Assembly (NCBI GenBank): GCA_017630215.1
Contig: JAGBVR010000008.1
Coordinates: 1 to 64,000 of the forward strand
Reading direction: 5' to 3'
DNA length: 64,000 nucleotides
Source: Bacteroidales bacterium
GTDB lineage: Bacteria > Bacteroidota > Bacteroidia > Bacteroidales > UBA932
Position numbers and translations under genes: made by a program. The notes under the pieces were generated by a model. The model saw nothing but the letters and a program-made list of their open reading frames with translations. It did not search any database and was not told where the DNA came from. Shown piece after piece: positions 42,362-51,557 of this stretch (positions are counted from its first letter, which is position 1; the number at the start of each line of letters is the position of its first letter).

Positions 42362-42855
42362 CAGTCAAACAGTCCCTCTTCGCGTCCAAGCAGCGCCACT
42401 GCATATACCTCGCAACCCTCGCTGCGGCCTACAAATCCCAGTTTCTCAGTAGTGGTCGCCTTTACAGAAACGCGAGCCGGAGATATTTCCATAATCTCCG
42501 CCATACACTCACGCATAGGCACAATATAAGGTGCCAGCTTCGGTCTCTGCATTGCGATCGTGATATCCACATTCACTACGTACCAGCCCTCATTTTCAAT
42601 GAGTTCCATTACGCGGGCCAATAATATCTTACTGTCGATGCCTTTGAACTCGTCCGATGTGTCAGGAAAATGTTTCCCGATATCTCCCAGGGCCAATGCA
42701 CCCAGCAGGGCGTCACATAGGGCGTGAATGGCCACATCTCCGTCTGAATGAGCGATGCATCCGATCGGACTTTCCACCTGCACGCCTCCAAGCCACAATG
42801 GTAGTCCTTCCGCCAGGGCGTGAACATCATATCCGTTACCGATTCTTATGTCCAT
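42361..42855 (-). CDS. ispF: 2-C-methyl-D-erythritol 2,4-cyclodiphosphate synthase
   Basis: 164 residues, the standard length. Active-site features: GYDVHAL (zinc Asp and His), AHSDGDVAIHAL (second zinc His), and the C-terminal substrate segment VKATTTEKLGFVGR. It forms the cyclodiphosphate in the MEP isoprenoid pathway. Co-transcribed with the lipoprotein deformylase gene by overlap. Confidence 0.95.
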   Translation of the reverse strand: MDIRIGNGYDVHALAEGLPLWLGGVQVESPIGCIAHSDGDVAIHALCDALLGALALGDIGKHFPDTSDEFKGIDSKILLARVMELIENEGWYVVNVDITIAMQRPKLAPYIVPMRECMAEIMEISPARVSVKATTTEKLGFVGRSEGCEVYAVALLGREEGLFD

Positions 42856-43229
42856 AAATCAAATAATTTTTACAAATATATAAGAAACAGTTTAAATACA
42901 GGAATGATATTCAAATTTACATCTTGAAAGGTCAGTCCCTTCGCTGAATGACAAACCTTGGAACTCAGATGGTGCTGAAATTGAAGTTCTGATCACGATT
43001 TGCGTGTTCGAAGGTAGATGGCGAAGTATCTTGGAACACAATTAGCTACAGTACGTACCCAGAGTAAAGGATCAATGTGTTCCAAGGTTTGGTGTAAAGT
43101 ATAAGCCTCATCTGCAGGAAGTTCTTTTTCATTTAATGATTGGGAATTGGTTTGAAAATGATACTGGCAGTTCGAACCTTCAAAAACATTTCAGTTGATA
43201 AAAATTAAATACTTTCTAAAAAAATCCTT
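42856..43229. other. Intergenic region without a recognised feature
   Basis: Divergent spacer between ispF and the mutL cluster. No gene, clear hairpin or repeat was seen. Confidence 0.4.
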
Positions 43230-43237
43230 AAATTTGC
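43230..43237 (+). promoter_or_regulatory. -7 box of the mutL cluster
   Basis: TAAATTTG, 72 bp before the ATG at 43310; no convincing -33 element. Confidence 0.4.
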
Positions 43238-43309
43238 TGATTACACCGGAGCAAAATCTATGAAATCTCCCGTGTGTTGGGAATATAAAAAACAAAGACG
43301 AACTATATT

Positions 43310-43615
43310 ATGGGATTCAGTTTCAACTTTTTCGGAACGCAGGAAGTGCGCAAGTTCAATTACAGACCTCGTTTCTACGATCCGGAAGCAGAGGAAAGAA
43401 GAAAGAAATACGGAGACTTCACCAAGCCTAAGGAGGAAAAATATGTGCCCGGCAATATAGTAAAGGGTAGTTTTCGTGATGGAAATTACCAGAGGAAGCA
43501 AGAGGTGAGTAGGAACCAGAAGACAATCGGAGCGGTGTCAATGATATTGCTCTTTACTGTGGTTTACCTGATTTATAAGTATTTTCCTCTGCTCGTTGAT
43601 TCCCTGACAAAATAG
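43310..43615 (+). CDS. Small conserved protein upstream of mutL
   Basis: 101 residues: a basic/acidic soluble N-terminus (FNYRPRFYDPEAEERRKKYG) and one C-terminal membrane helix (SMILLFTVVYLIYKYF). Similar short proteins are commonly annotated just before mutL in Bacteroidales. Function unknown; likely an inner-membrane protein with the N-terminus in the cytoplasm. Eleven bp separate it from mutL. Confidence 0.75.
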   Translation: MGFSFNFFGTQEVRKFNYRPRFYDPEAEERRKKYGDFTKPKEEKYVPGNIVKGSFRDGNYQRKQEVSRNQKTIGAVSMILLFTVVYLIYKYFPLLVDSLTK

Positions 43616-43626
43616 AGCACAAGAGA

Positions 43627-45540
43627 ATGGATATAAGGATATTACCAAGCAATATAGCCAATATGATTGCCGCGGGAGAGGTCGTTCAGAGACCTGCGTC
43701 CGTGGTCAAGGAACTTATAGAGAATGCTGTGGATGCGGGGGCTGACCAGGTGACAGTGGTCATTCAGGATGCTGGAAGGACCCTCATACAGGTCATTGAC
43801 AATGGATGCGGAATGTCTCCGGATCAGGCTGTGCTCTGTTTCGAACGCCACGCTACATCGAAGCTCCACACTGCGGAAGATCTCAGCAATATATTGACTT
43901 TCGGATTTCGTGGCGAAGCCCTTGCTTCAATAGCGGCAGTCGCTGAAGTCACCCTGAAGACACGGCGTGAAGAAGATGAGATCGGCTGTCAGGTGGATTT
44001 TGCTGACTCGCAGCATGTTGCGACCAATGAAATCGCCACCGCAAGAGGAGCCAATTTCAGCGTGCGCAACCTTTTCTACAATGTTCCGGCAAGACGCAAG
44101 TTCCTCAAGTCGGACAATGTTGAGTTCAAGCATATCGTTACAGAATTCATCAGGGTGGCTCTTACTCGCCCGGATATCGGATTCACATTAACCCATAACG
44201 GCAAGGATGTCTATGTTCTTCGCCCTGCCAAATCGTTGAAATTCAGGATTCAAGATGTGTTGGGATCCAATATTGCCAGTGAAATCGTGGATATATGCGC
44301 TGAGACAAAAGTCGTTGAGATTCATGGCTTTACAGGTCGTCCCGATGCCGCCAGAAAAGGTCTTGGCAATCAATATTTCTTCGTGAACGGACGATATTTC
44401 CGTAGTCCGTATCTGCACAAGGCGGTAATGAAGGCCTATGAAGGACTCATCCCTGAAGGATATACCCCTTCATATATCATATATCTGGATATCGATCCTC
44501 GTGCGATAGATGTGAACATTCATCCGACCAAGACGGAGATTAAGTTCGAGGATGACAGCGTGGTGTTCCAGATTCTTTACGCCTGCATAAGAGAGGTTCT
44601 TGGAAGGAATTCTTTTAGTGACAGCATAGATTTCGACCGTGAAGGTGTTCCGGATATTCCGGCTTTCGGAAAGAATTTCGACGAGTTCCGTCCGGTCAGC
44701 GAGCCGCAGACCGGTACTGACGCATCATACAATCCTTTCGACAATGACGGCTTTCCGTCAGATGTTTCACATTTTGACAATGCTGTGGTCTATGGCGGAG
44801 GTCAGAGTGCGGCGGCTCCAAGACAGGCCGACATATTCGGTGCCAATAACTGGGGTAAGTCTGGACAGGATTTTGATAAAAATGTCTGGCAGTCATCTGG
44901 ATATGGTGCGAATGCCGGTGCTTTCCTCGAGAAGCGTGATGACTACGGAAAGCTTTTTGAAGACAAGATTTCTCCAAGTAAATCAGTACTCGTACTGCAA
45001 GGGAAATATATTGTCACGACAGGACGCTCTGGTCTGATGGTAATTAATATTCACAGGGCTATGGAGCGCATTCTTTATGATCGCTTCCTCAACGCAATGT
45101 CCAGGAACGATCATGTCACGCAGACCGCTCTTTTTCCGGTAAGCGTTCAGGTCGGAGTGGAAAACATGTGCCTTATCAGTGAACACTCTCAGATGCTCAC
45201 TGACCTTGGTTTTGATATAGCTCCTTTCGGAACAGATACCATAGTGGTGAACGGAGTGCCTGAGGGATATAGCGCCGAGGCTGGAAAGGTACAGACAATG
45301 GTAGGCGATCTGCTGCTTATCCTTGCAGAGGACCACAGTGCCCTTCCTGAAATGATGGCTGCCAATATGGCATCGCGTTTCGCGAGGTTGGGAGCATTTA
45401 GCGCTGATCCGGTCACAAATCCGATGGAGGCACAGAGATTGATTGAACAACTTTTTGCCTGCGAAAACCCAGAGTACACAAGTGCAGGCCGCAGGGTGAT
45501 GTCCCTTCTCCCTGTCGATGAGATTGACAAAAAATTCTAA
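43627..45540 (+). CDS. mutL: DNA mismatch repair protein MutL
   Basis: 637 residues. GHKL ATPase: VVKELIENAVDAGA, DNGCGM, ATSKL, GFRGEALASI. The transducer domain ends near residue 330, then a ~130-residue Gly/Ser/Asn linker and the dimerisation domain. The usual C-terminal DQHA(x)2E(x)4E endonuclease motif reads NIHRAMERILYD (residues 474-485): Asp and Gln are changed and the last acid is Asp. MutL couples MutS recognition to strand cleavage. It heads the genes for rhomboid, EEP protein and TsaC. Confidence 0.95.
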   Translation: MDIRILPSNIANMIAAGEVVQRPASVVKELIENAVDAGADQVTVVIQDAGRTLIQVIDNGCGMSPDQAVLCFERHATSKLHTAEDLSNILTFGFRGEALASIAAVAEVTLKTRREEDEIGCQVDFADSQHVATNEIATARGANFSVRNLFYNVPARRKFLKSDNVEFKHIVTEFIRVALTRPDIGFTLTHNGKDVYVLRPAKSLKFRIQDVLGSNIASEIVDICAETKVVEIHGFTGRPDAARKGLGNQYFFVNGRYFRSPYLHKAVMKAYEGLIPEGYTPSYIIYLDIDPRAIDVNIHPTKTEIKFEDDSVVFQILYACIREVLGRNSFSDSIDFDREGVPDIPAFGKNFDEFRPVSEPQTGTDASYNPFDNDGFPSDVSHFDNAVVYGGGQSAAAPRQADIFGANNWGKSGQDFDKNVWQSSGYGANAGAFLEKRDDYGKLFEDKISPSKSVLVLQGKYIVTTGRSGLMVINIHRAMERILYDRFLNAMSRNDHVTQTALFPVSVQVGVENMCLISEHSQMLTDLGFDIAPFGTDTIVVNGVPEGYSAEAGKVQTMVGDLLLILAEDHSALPEMMAANMASRFARLGAFSADPVTNPMEAQRLIEQLFACENPEYTSAGRRVMSLLPVDEIDKKF

Positions 45541-45541
45541 A

Positions 45542-46240
45542 ATGAGTTATTATACATATGAAAATCGTGGCGGTTTCATGTCCAATGTACCTGCTGCCGT
45601 CAAGAACCTCATCATTATCAATGCATTGGTAATGATCATGACAGCGTTGAACGAAAACTTTATGTACGAAAAGTTCGCGCTATTCTATCCTACATCACCG
45701 TTTTTCCATTGGTGGCAGCCTCTCACACACATGTTCATGCATGGTGGCTTCTGGCACCTGTTCTTCAATATGTATACTCTCTGGATCTTCGGAAGCCAGC
45801 TTGAAAGAGTCTGGGGGGCGAAGAAATTCCTGCTTTTCTATTTTGTTACAGGCCTTGGTGCTGCACTTGTCCATACCGGAGTGGAATGGCTACAGATGCA
45901 GAATTGGCTTGCTGAGGCGGCTGAGGGATCGTATGCTGCGCAGCTGTCTATACATAGATTGAAGATGACTCCTACAGTCGGAGCTTCGGGTGCCATCTAT
46001 GGTGTACTGATGGGATATGCAATGCTTTATCCGGACGCAGTAATGGCTCTGGTTTTCCCTCCTGTAGCAATGAAAGCCAAATGGTTCGTGCTGATATTCG
46101 GAGCGATCGAACTTCTTACCGGAGTGACGGAGACGGGTGGCAATATTGCACATTTTGCACATCTTGGAGGACTTATCTTCGGCTACCTTCTTATGATGTA
46201 TTGGAGAAAGACTCATACCCTATACAATAGGATGGACTGA
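45542..46240 (+). CDS. Rhomboid family intramembrane serine protease
   Basis: 232 residues from the ATG at 45542, directly after the mutL stop. Catalytic features: HLFFNMYTLW (oxyanion Asn), GASGAIYG (nucleophile Ser) and FAHLGGLIFGY (catalytic His). Six or so membrane helices. It cleaves membrane protein segments; substrates unknown. Its last base overlaps the start of the EEP gene. Confidence 0.9.
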   Translation: MSYYTYENRGGFMSNVPAAVKNLIIINALVMIMTALNENFMYEKFALFYPTSPFFHWWQPLTHMFMHGGFWHLFFNMYTLWIFGSQLERVWGAKKFLLFYFVTGLGAALVHTGVEWLQMQNWLAEAAEGSYAAQLSIHRLKMTPTVGASGAIYGVLMGYAMLYPDAVMALVFPPVAMKAKWFVLIFGAIELLTGVTETGGNIAHFAHLGGLIFGYLLMMYWRKTHTLYNRMD

Positions 46241-47325
46241 TGGCAAAGAAAAAGTACAGGATATTCGGCATCACATCCCGCTTTCTGATGCTGATAGTGG
46301 CTGCGCTTCTGGCGTTGTCCTACCTGTCGATTGTCATCAACCCCGCTAAACTCTGGCCGGTATCTCTTTCGGGCATTTTCTACGTCCCGCTGATGACGGT
46401 CAATCTGCTCCTCCTTCTGTGGGCGTTCAAGCGCAGGTCCAAGTCCTTCATTATCCCTCTTCTTGCACTTCTGCCGTCTTTTTTCTTCATCGGACGATAT
46501 GTGCAGCTTGGTTCTGAAGATCATGAAACTCAGCCTGTCAGTGGAGAAGTAATCAAGATTCTGAACTGGAATGTAGGCCGCTTTGCCCTTCATGGCAGTG
46601 ATGCCGGCATTGATTCCAAGGCTCAATGTATGGACTCAGTCTTTAATTTCATCCGCCAGCATGATCCCGACATAATATGCCTCCAGGAGTTCTCCATCGC
46701 CAATGTTGAAAAGGTAAAGGAGTACTTGAAGCGTCGTTTCAAAGATTATACTGCTGAATATTATCTTTTCCCTGAAGCGGGCTATTCATTCGGCAACCTT
46801 ACCCTCAGCCGCCTTCCCGTGGAAGGAAAGGGCAGGATAAGATTTGCAGAAAGTGCCAATCTTGCCATATATACCGACCACATTGCGGGGGAGCGGCATT
46901 TCCGCGTATATAACTGTCACTTTGAGAGTTACAATATATCCATGACAGGATTGATAAAGGGGCTTGCAATGCGTGACAGCACTCTGATGGCCCAGACCGG
47001 CACCAAGGTAAAGAGGTCGATCACCCGTCGCCCGAAACAGGTGGACCAGGTATTTGAAGATATTGAAAACTGCCCTGTGGACGCCTTCGTCTGTGGTGAT
47101 TTCAATGATAATCCGATGTCCTATACATATTATCGAATGACCCGTGACCGCAAGGATGCCTTTGTGGAGGCCGGAAAAGGTTTCGGAGCGACATATTCAT
47201 TGTTGTGGCCGATGCTACGAATCGATTATGTGCTTTTCCCGGAAGACGGCAGAGCTATTAATTATCATATCCCGCGGGTCCCTTATTCAGACCATTATCC
47301 GGTTATAACAGAAATTGAAATATAA
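46240..47325 (+). CDS. Membrane-anchored EEP family hydrolase
   Basis: 361 residues. Two to three N-terminal membrane segments (to about residue 90), then an EEP domain outside the membrane: LNWNVGRF, ICLQEFS (metal Glu), CGDFNDNP and SDHYPVI. Such proteins are next to rhomboid genes in many Bacteroidales. The substrate (phospholipid, nucleic acid or other phosphoester) cannot be deduced. Overlaps the rhomboid stop by one base. Confidence 0.85.
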   Translation: MAKKKYRIFGITSRFLMLIVAALLALSYLSIVINPAKLWPVSLSGIFYVPLMTVNLLLLLWAFKRRSKSFIIPLLALLPSFFFIGRYVQLGSEDHETQPVSGEVIKILNWNVGRFALHGSDAGIDSKAQCMDSVFNFIRQHDPDIICLQEFSIANVEKVKEYLKRRFKDYTAEYYLFPEAGYSFGNLTLSRLPVEGKGRIRFAESANLAIYTDHIAGERHFRVYNCHFESYNISMTGLIKGLAMRDSTLMAQTGTKVKRSITRRPKQVDQVFEDIENCPVDAFVCGDFNDNPMSYTYYRMTRDRKDAFVEAGKGFGATYSLLWPMLRIDYVLFPEDGRAINYHIPRVPYSDHYPVITEIEI

Positions 47326-47326
47326 T

Positions 47327-47926
47327 ATGAACGAAGCTATTCAGAAAGCCCTCGAAGTCCTCCGCAGCGGAGGAATCATCCTTTACCCTACCGATACAGT
47401 CTGGGGAATAGGCTGTGATGCTACTGACCCTGAGGCAGTTGCAAAGATATATGCTATCAAGAAAAGGGAGGATAGCAAGTCGCTCGTCCTTCTGGCAGGT
47501 GATATGGATATGATATGCCGTTATGTGAAGGAAGTTCCAGAAATGGCTGTCCAGCTTGTTGAGGTCAATGACAAGCCGATGACAATCATCTATCCGGACG
47601 CTATAGCAGGGGAGAAGGGCAATATGAAGGCTGACCGTCGTGCTCTTGCATTCAATACCGTAGCTGAAGATGGTACGGTGGGCATCCGCATTCCGGTGAT
47701 GGATTTCTGCCAGCAGCTCGTCACAAAGCTCGGACGTCCGCTGGTCTCCACTTCTGCCAATATCTCAGGAGAAGCTACTCCGAAGAAGTTCGCTGAAATC
47801 TCAGAGTCAATCCGCTCAGCTGTGGATCATATCGTGGACCCTTCGCTTGAACGTGGTGCTACAGGACAGTCCTCATCTATCATAAAGGTCGGACTCGACT
47901 ACTCGATCGAAATCATCAGAAAATAG
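47327..47926 (+). CDS. tsaC: Threonylcarbamoyl-AMP synthase (Sua5/YrdC)
   Basis: 199 residues from the ATG at 47327, 1 bp after the previous stop. YrdC features: GGIILYPTDTVWGIGCD, KKREDSKSLVLL and STSANISGE. It makes threonylcarbamoyl-AMP from Thr, bicarbonate and ATP for t6A modification of tRNA. Without the Sua5 C-terminal domain, it is of the short TsaC type. Last gene of the mutL cluster. Confidence 0.92.
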   Translation: MNEAIQKALEVLRSGGIILYPTDTVWGIGCDATDPEAVAKIYAIKKREDSKSLVLLAGDMDMICRYVKEVPEMAVQLVEVNDKPMTIIYPDAIAGEKGNMKADRRALAFNTVAEDGTVGIRIPVMDFCQQLVTKLGRPLVSTSANISGEATPKKFAEISESIRSAVDHIVDPSLERGATGQSSSIIKVGLDYSIEIIRK

Positions 47927-47953
47927 TAAGGAGACTCTATCAGTTTGTCCTTC

Positions 47954-48012
47954 AATGTTTTACTCATCCTACGTGCTCCCCGAAGTACGGCACGTAGGAT
48001 GAGTAAAACATT
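47954..48012. terminator. Bidirectional terminator between tsaC and rsmE
   Basis: Perfect 23-bp inverted repeat (47954-47976 / 47990-48012) around a 13-nt loop; arm core GTTTTACTCATCCTACGTGC. A/T-rich outer ends give a U-run in both directions. Confidence 0.85.
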
Positions 48013-48036
48013 AGTAGATAAGGTTTTAGGAGTTTT

Positions 48037-48762
48037 CTATATATATCGGAAATAAGCAGCGGAGGCTGCGGTCAAGGCAGCAGTCTCGGTACGCAGACGT
48101 GAAGCCCCCAGATGGACCGGAATGAATCCGTGCTCAAGTGCCAGCTCAGCCTCAGCCTTGGAGAAATCACCCTCAGGGCCGATCATGATTATAATCTCCC
48201 TGTCGTCATTCTCCTCCAACACTTCCTTGATACTTCTCCTCGGAACCCTTTCATCATCAAAGCAATAGGCAATCAGTTTCATTGCGTCCTCAGGAGCACC
48301 CGTTATAAACTCCCTGACAGAAACAGGCTCGTTGACCTTAGGAACAGAAGCTTTCAGAGACTGCTTTGCCGCACTTACCAGCACCTTCTCTACGCGGGCA
48401 GTCTTCAGTACCTTTCTTTCCGAATGTTCACCGATGACGGGAGAAAGTTCATCGAAACCGATCTCGCAAGCCTTCTCCACGAACCACTCATATCTGTCAT
48501 TGTTCTTTGTCGGACATACAGCCAGATGAAGTCTGTAAGGATGACCTCCCCAGTTCTCCTGGCTTGAAAGTATAGCAGCTTCCACAGCCTTGTGGCTGTC
48601 AGAAATGATACGGCATCGATAGAGAGTACCACATCCGTCTATCACTGAAATCTCATCTCCAGCCCTGTGTCTGAGCACCTTGATACAATGTCCCGACTCA
48701 TCTTGATCCAGCCTGCAAGTGCTTCCGTCGATATCTTTTGAATAGAAAAGTTCCATTTTCAT
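48037..48762 (-). CDS. rsmE: 16S rRNA (uracil-1498-N3)-methyltransferase
   Basis: 241 residues. N-terminal PUA-like part (FYSKDIDGS, HCIKVLRHRAGD) and C-terminal SPOUT knot: IIIMIGPEGDFSKAEAELA and HLGASRLRTETA. The start at 48762 (or 48756) is chosen because a -7 box lies at 48778-48785; the longer frame would begin inside the promoter. It methylates U1498 in 16S rRNA. Confidence 0.93.
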   Translation of the reverse strand: MKMELFYSKDIDGSTCRLDQDESGHCIKVLRHRAGDEISVIDGCGTLYRCRIISDSHKAVEAAILSSQENWGGHPYRLHLAVCPTKNNDRYEWFVEKACEIGFDELSPVIGEHSERKVLKTARVEKVLVSAAKQSLKASVPKVNEPVSVREFITGAPEDAMKLIAYCFDDERVPRRSIKEVLEENDDREIIIMIGPEGDFSKAEAELALEHGFIPVHLGASRLRTETAALTAASAAYFRYI

Positions 48763-48777
48763 GTAAATCTGATCGTA

Positions 48778-48785
48778 CAAATATA
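48778..48785 (-). promoter_or_regulatory. -7 box of rsmE
   Basis: TATATTTG on the minus strand, 15 bp before the chosen ATG. Confidence 0.6.
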
Positions 48786-48976
48786 AGAAACTTCTCCGAA
48801 ATTGTCTATCCTTCGCCTTTGTCCGATGTCAAGGTGGTACGAAATAGCCTGTCTCTCAGGCGGTTATGTAAAATGCGTGCTGTACATGTACGGCACTCAT
48901 CCTTGGTAAGTTGTTGATAACCAGGGGTGTGAGCATGATCTGCAAGTCATGATAATGTGAATTTTCTGATTTTTCC

Positions 48977-48984
48977 TATATTTG
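48977..48984 (+). promoter_or_regulatory. -7 box of the metallophosphoesterase gene
   Basis: TATATTTG, 22 bp before the ATG at 49007. Confidence 0.6.
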
Positions 48985-49006
48985 CAATATACCAATCGAA
49001 ACAAAA

Positions 49007-49498
49007 ATGTACATAGGACTGATATCGGACACACACGGAGTATTTGATGCTCGGTTCAAGGAATTTCTCGCGCCCGTCGATCAGATCTGGCACGCTGGGG
49101 ATTTTGGCGGGGGAATGGATCTTGCTGAAGAGATTGCCCGTTTCAAGCCATTGACAGGAGTGGCGGGCAATTGTGACAATCATGATCTCCGCTTCATTCA
49201 CCCGCTCCATCGTTTCTTCGAGTGTGAGGGTATGAAGATTCTGATGACCCATATAGGCGGCTATCCTGGAAGATATGATGCCCGCGCATTGAAACTGATC
49301 AATGAATACCGGCCGGATATCTTTGTCTGCGGGCATTCTCATATATTGAAGGTCGTGCGTGATCCTAAAAGAAACATGTTGGTAATCAATCCCGGAGCAG
49401 CTGGAATACAAGGCTTTCATATTGTAAGGACAGCCCTCAGGTTTCATATTGATAACGGTAACATCCATGATATGGAGGTTTTTGAACTGGACCGTTAG
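49007..49498 (+). CDS. YfcE/MJ0936-type metallophosphoesterase
   Basis: 163 residues. All calcineurin-like motifs are present: DTHG, HAGDFGG, GNCDNHD, THIGG and GHSH. Proteins of this size are manganese-dependent phosphodiesterases with unclear natural substrates. It is a single-gene unit with its own -7 box. Confidence 0.9.
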   Translation: MYIGLISDTHGVFDARFKEFLAPVDQIWHAGDFGGGMDLAEEIARFKPLTGVAGNCDNHDLRFIHPLHRFFECEGMKILMTHIGGYPGRYDARALKLINEYRPDIFVCGHSHILKVVRDPKRNMLVINPGAAGIQGFHIVRTALRFHIDNGNIHDMEVFELDR

Positions 49499-49588
49499 GA
49501 CTACGATGGTCTGTAAATTTGTAAGTTTCAAATCTAAATATTATATTTGTCAGCTACAGATATGTTTAACCAATTAAATTTTAAGAAT

Positions 49589-49963
49589 ATGAAGAATGTA
49601 TTTATGTCATTGGCAGTAGTGGCTGCAATGTTCGCTGCTGCATCTTGCGCTTGCAACAATAATCAGAAGGCTGCAGAGTGCGCAGCTACAGAGTGTTCGG
49701 ACTGTGCTGACTGCGCTGGCTGTGACAAAGCTGCTCAGACATGCGAGGCATCTTGTGATGCTGCTTGCGACAAGGCATGCGATCAGAAGTGCGACAAGGC
49801 TTGCGATAAGAAGTGTGACAAAGCATGCGACCAGAAGTGTGACAAGCACTGCGAAAAGTCTTGCGACAAGGCATGTGACAAAGCTTGCGAGAAAGAATGC
49901 CACAAGGATAAGGCTTGTCACAAGTGTGACAGCACAAATGTTGACTGCAAGAAGGCAGAGTAA
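49589..49963 (+). CDS. Extremely Cys-rich lipoprotein with CxxxC ladder
   Basis: 124 residues from the ATG at 49589, which opens a lipoprotein signal peptide (MKNVFMSLAVVAAMFAAASC). The mature part has 24 Cys in about 105 residues. From about C8 to C21, 14 Cys follow each other with an exact four-residue period (units CDKA, CDQK, CDKK, CEKS), alternating acidic and Lys. A helical or extended metal-binding ladder, for example for Cu, Zn or Cd, is a natural guess, as is disulfide cross-linking; neither is shown. It is a single-gene unit with a strong terminator. Confidence 0.8.
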   Translation: MKNVFMSLAVVAAMFAAASCACNNNQKAAECAATECSDCADCAGCDKAAQTCEASCDAACDKACDQKCDKACDKKCDKACDQKCDKHCEKSCDKACDKACEKECHKDKACHKCDSTNVDCKKAE

Positions 49964-49988
49964 TCGAATAAGACAATTTTTATCGACA

Positions 49989-50023
49989 AAATATTGCTTC
50001 CTCACCGAAGCAATATTTTTTTT
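49989..50023 (+). terminator. Rho-independent terminator of the Cys-rich gene
   Basis: AAATATTGCTTC / GAAGCAATATTT, 6-nt loop, then a run of T to 50023. Confidence 0.9.
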
Positions 50024-50094
50024 CTGCCATGCCATCATCTTGAATTTCTTCAGTCATTCAGAAGAACGGCAGTGACGTTAGAATCTTTTTTAAC

Positions 50095-50102
50095 TATATT
50101 TG
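50095..50102 (+). promoter_or_regulatory. -7 box of radA
   Basis: TATATTTG, 16 bp before the ATG at 50119. Confidence 0.6.
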
Positions 50103-50118
50103 CCCAAAAGAAACCGAT

Positions 50119-51501
50119 ATGGCGACAATAAAGACAAAGACAGTATGGTTCTGCAAGGCATGCGGAAATGAATCTTCTAAGTGGATGGGCAGATGTCCTG
50201 CATGCGGGGAGTGGAATACAATGGTGGAGGAAACGGTGGCCACGGGAAAGAAGGCATCTTCAGTATCTGTCACAGTTCCGGGCTCGGGACATAAGCCGAT
50301 GCCTCTTTCAGATATTGACTCATCGGTGGAGAATCGTATTTCTTTGAATAATGGTGAGGTGGACAGGATTCTAGGAGGAGGAATGGTGGAGGGATCGCTG
50401 GTACTGATCGGTGGTGAACCCGGCATTGGTAAATCTACCCTTTCACTTCAGATACCTCTTCATTGCCCTCATCTGAAAACTCTTTATGTTACCGGTGAGG
50501 AAAGTGCCAGACAGGTGAAGCTCAGGGCGGCGCGCATAGGCGGAGATTATTCCAACTGTCTTATTTACAGTGAGACACTTATGGAGAATATCATTGCCGA
50601 GGCCCGTAAGATAATGCCGGATCTGATGGTAGTCGACTCTGTCCAGACAATGTTTTCCCAGAATGTTGAGTCATCGCCAGGCTCGGTAACTCAGATAAAG
50701 GAAACCACTGCGATGCTTCTTCGTTTTGCCAAGGAAACAGGAGTTCCGGTGATTCTGATCGGACATATTACCAAGGAGGGCAGCATAGCAGGTCCGAAGA
50801 TTTTGGAACATATTGTCGATGTGGTACTTCAGTTTGAAGGAGACAATCGTGGTACATACAGACTTTTGCGGAGCATCAAGAACCGTTTCGGATCCACTTC
50901 CGAACTTGCCGTGTTCGAGATGACCGGCAAAGGGCTCAGAGAAGTAAGCAATCCTTCAGAGATGCTGATTCCGATGCATGAAGAGGGCTTGAGCGGAGTC
51001 GCAGTAAGTGCAATGCTGGATGGAACAAGGCCGTTCCTTATTGAAGTTCAGTCACTTGTAAGTTCGGCGGCTTACGGAACTCCTCAGAGAAGTGCTACCG
51101 GGTTCGATGTGAGAAGATTGAACATGCTCTTGGCCGTATTGGAAAAAAGGGCTGGATTCAAACTTGGAGTGAAGGATGTCTTTCTTAATATGGCGGGAGG
51201 TCTCAAGGTCAGTGATCCAGCCTGCGATCTTGCGGTGATTTCCGCTGTTCTTTCATCCAATTTCGACTTTGCCATCCCTGCAGATGTGTGCTTTGCCGGA
51301 GAAGTTGGCCTCAGTGGTGAAATCCGTCCTGTCGCACAGACTGACAGGCGGATAATTGAAGCGGCCCGTCTTGGATTCAAGCGTATTTTCGTCTCATCAT
51401 TCAGCAGCCTTGAGGGCCTGTCTGAGCAGGGAATCAAAGGTATCGAAGTCGTGAAAGTGTCAGATGTCCCTTCGCTTTGCAGATCGCTTTTCAAGGCTTA
51501 A
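50119..51501 (+). CDS. radA: DNA repair protein RadA
   Basis: 460 residues. N-terminal zinc finger FCKACGNESSKWMGRCPACG, Walker A GGEPGIGKST, the RadA-specific KNRFGST motif and a C-terminal Lon-like domain (SDPACDLAVISAVLSS). RadA promotes branch migration during homologous recombination. A hairpin follows the gene, so the next lipoprotein gene is probably separate. Confidence 0.95.
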   Translation: MATIKTKTVWFCKACGNESSKWMGRCPACGEWNTMVEETVATGKKASSVSVTVPGSGHKPMPLSDIDSSVENRISLNNGEVDRILGGGMVEGSLVLIGGEPGIGKSTLSLQIPLHCPHLKTLYVTGEESARQVKLRAARIGGDYSNCLIYSETLMENIIAEARKIMPDLMVVDSVQTMFSQNVESSPGSVTQIKETTAMLLRFAKETGVPVILIGHITKEGSIAGPKILEHIVDVVLQFEGDNRGTYRLLRSIKNRFGSTSELAVFEMTGKGLREVSNPSEMLIPMHEEGLSGVAVSAMLDGTRPFLIEVQSLVSSAAYGTPQRSATGFDVRRLNMLLAVLEKRAGFKLGVKDVFLNMAGGLKVSDPACDLAVISAVLSSNFDFAIPADVCFAGEVGLSGEIRPVAQTDRRIIEAARLGFKRIFVSSFSSLEGLSEQGIKGIEVVKVSDVPSLCRSLFKA

Positions 51502-51546
51502 AGTATTGCTATCCTCGGATATTATTGCGTTATTTGCAATACTTTT
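51500..51546 (+). terminator. Hairpin after radA
   Basis: AAAGTATTGC / GCAATACTTT, perfect 10 bp, 26-nt loop, then TTT. Confidence 0.55.
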
Positions 51547-51557
51547 AAGCAATCACT

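Noticed and set aside
49607-50038. Antisense frames over the Cys-rich gene
   Set aside because: Their length comes from the periodic codons of the real gene, which has a signal peptide, lipobox and terminator.
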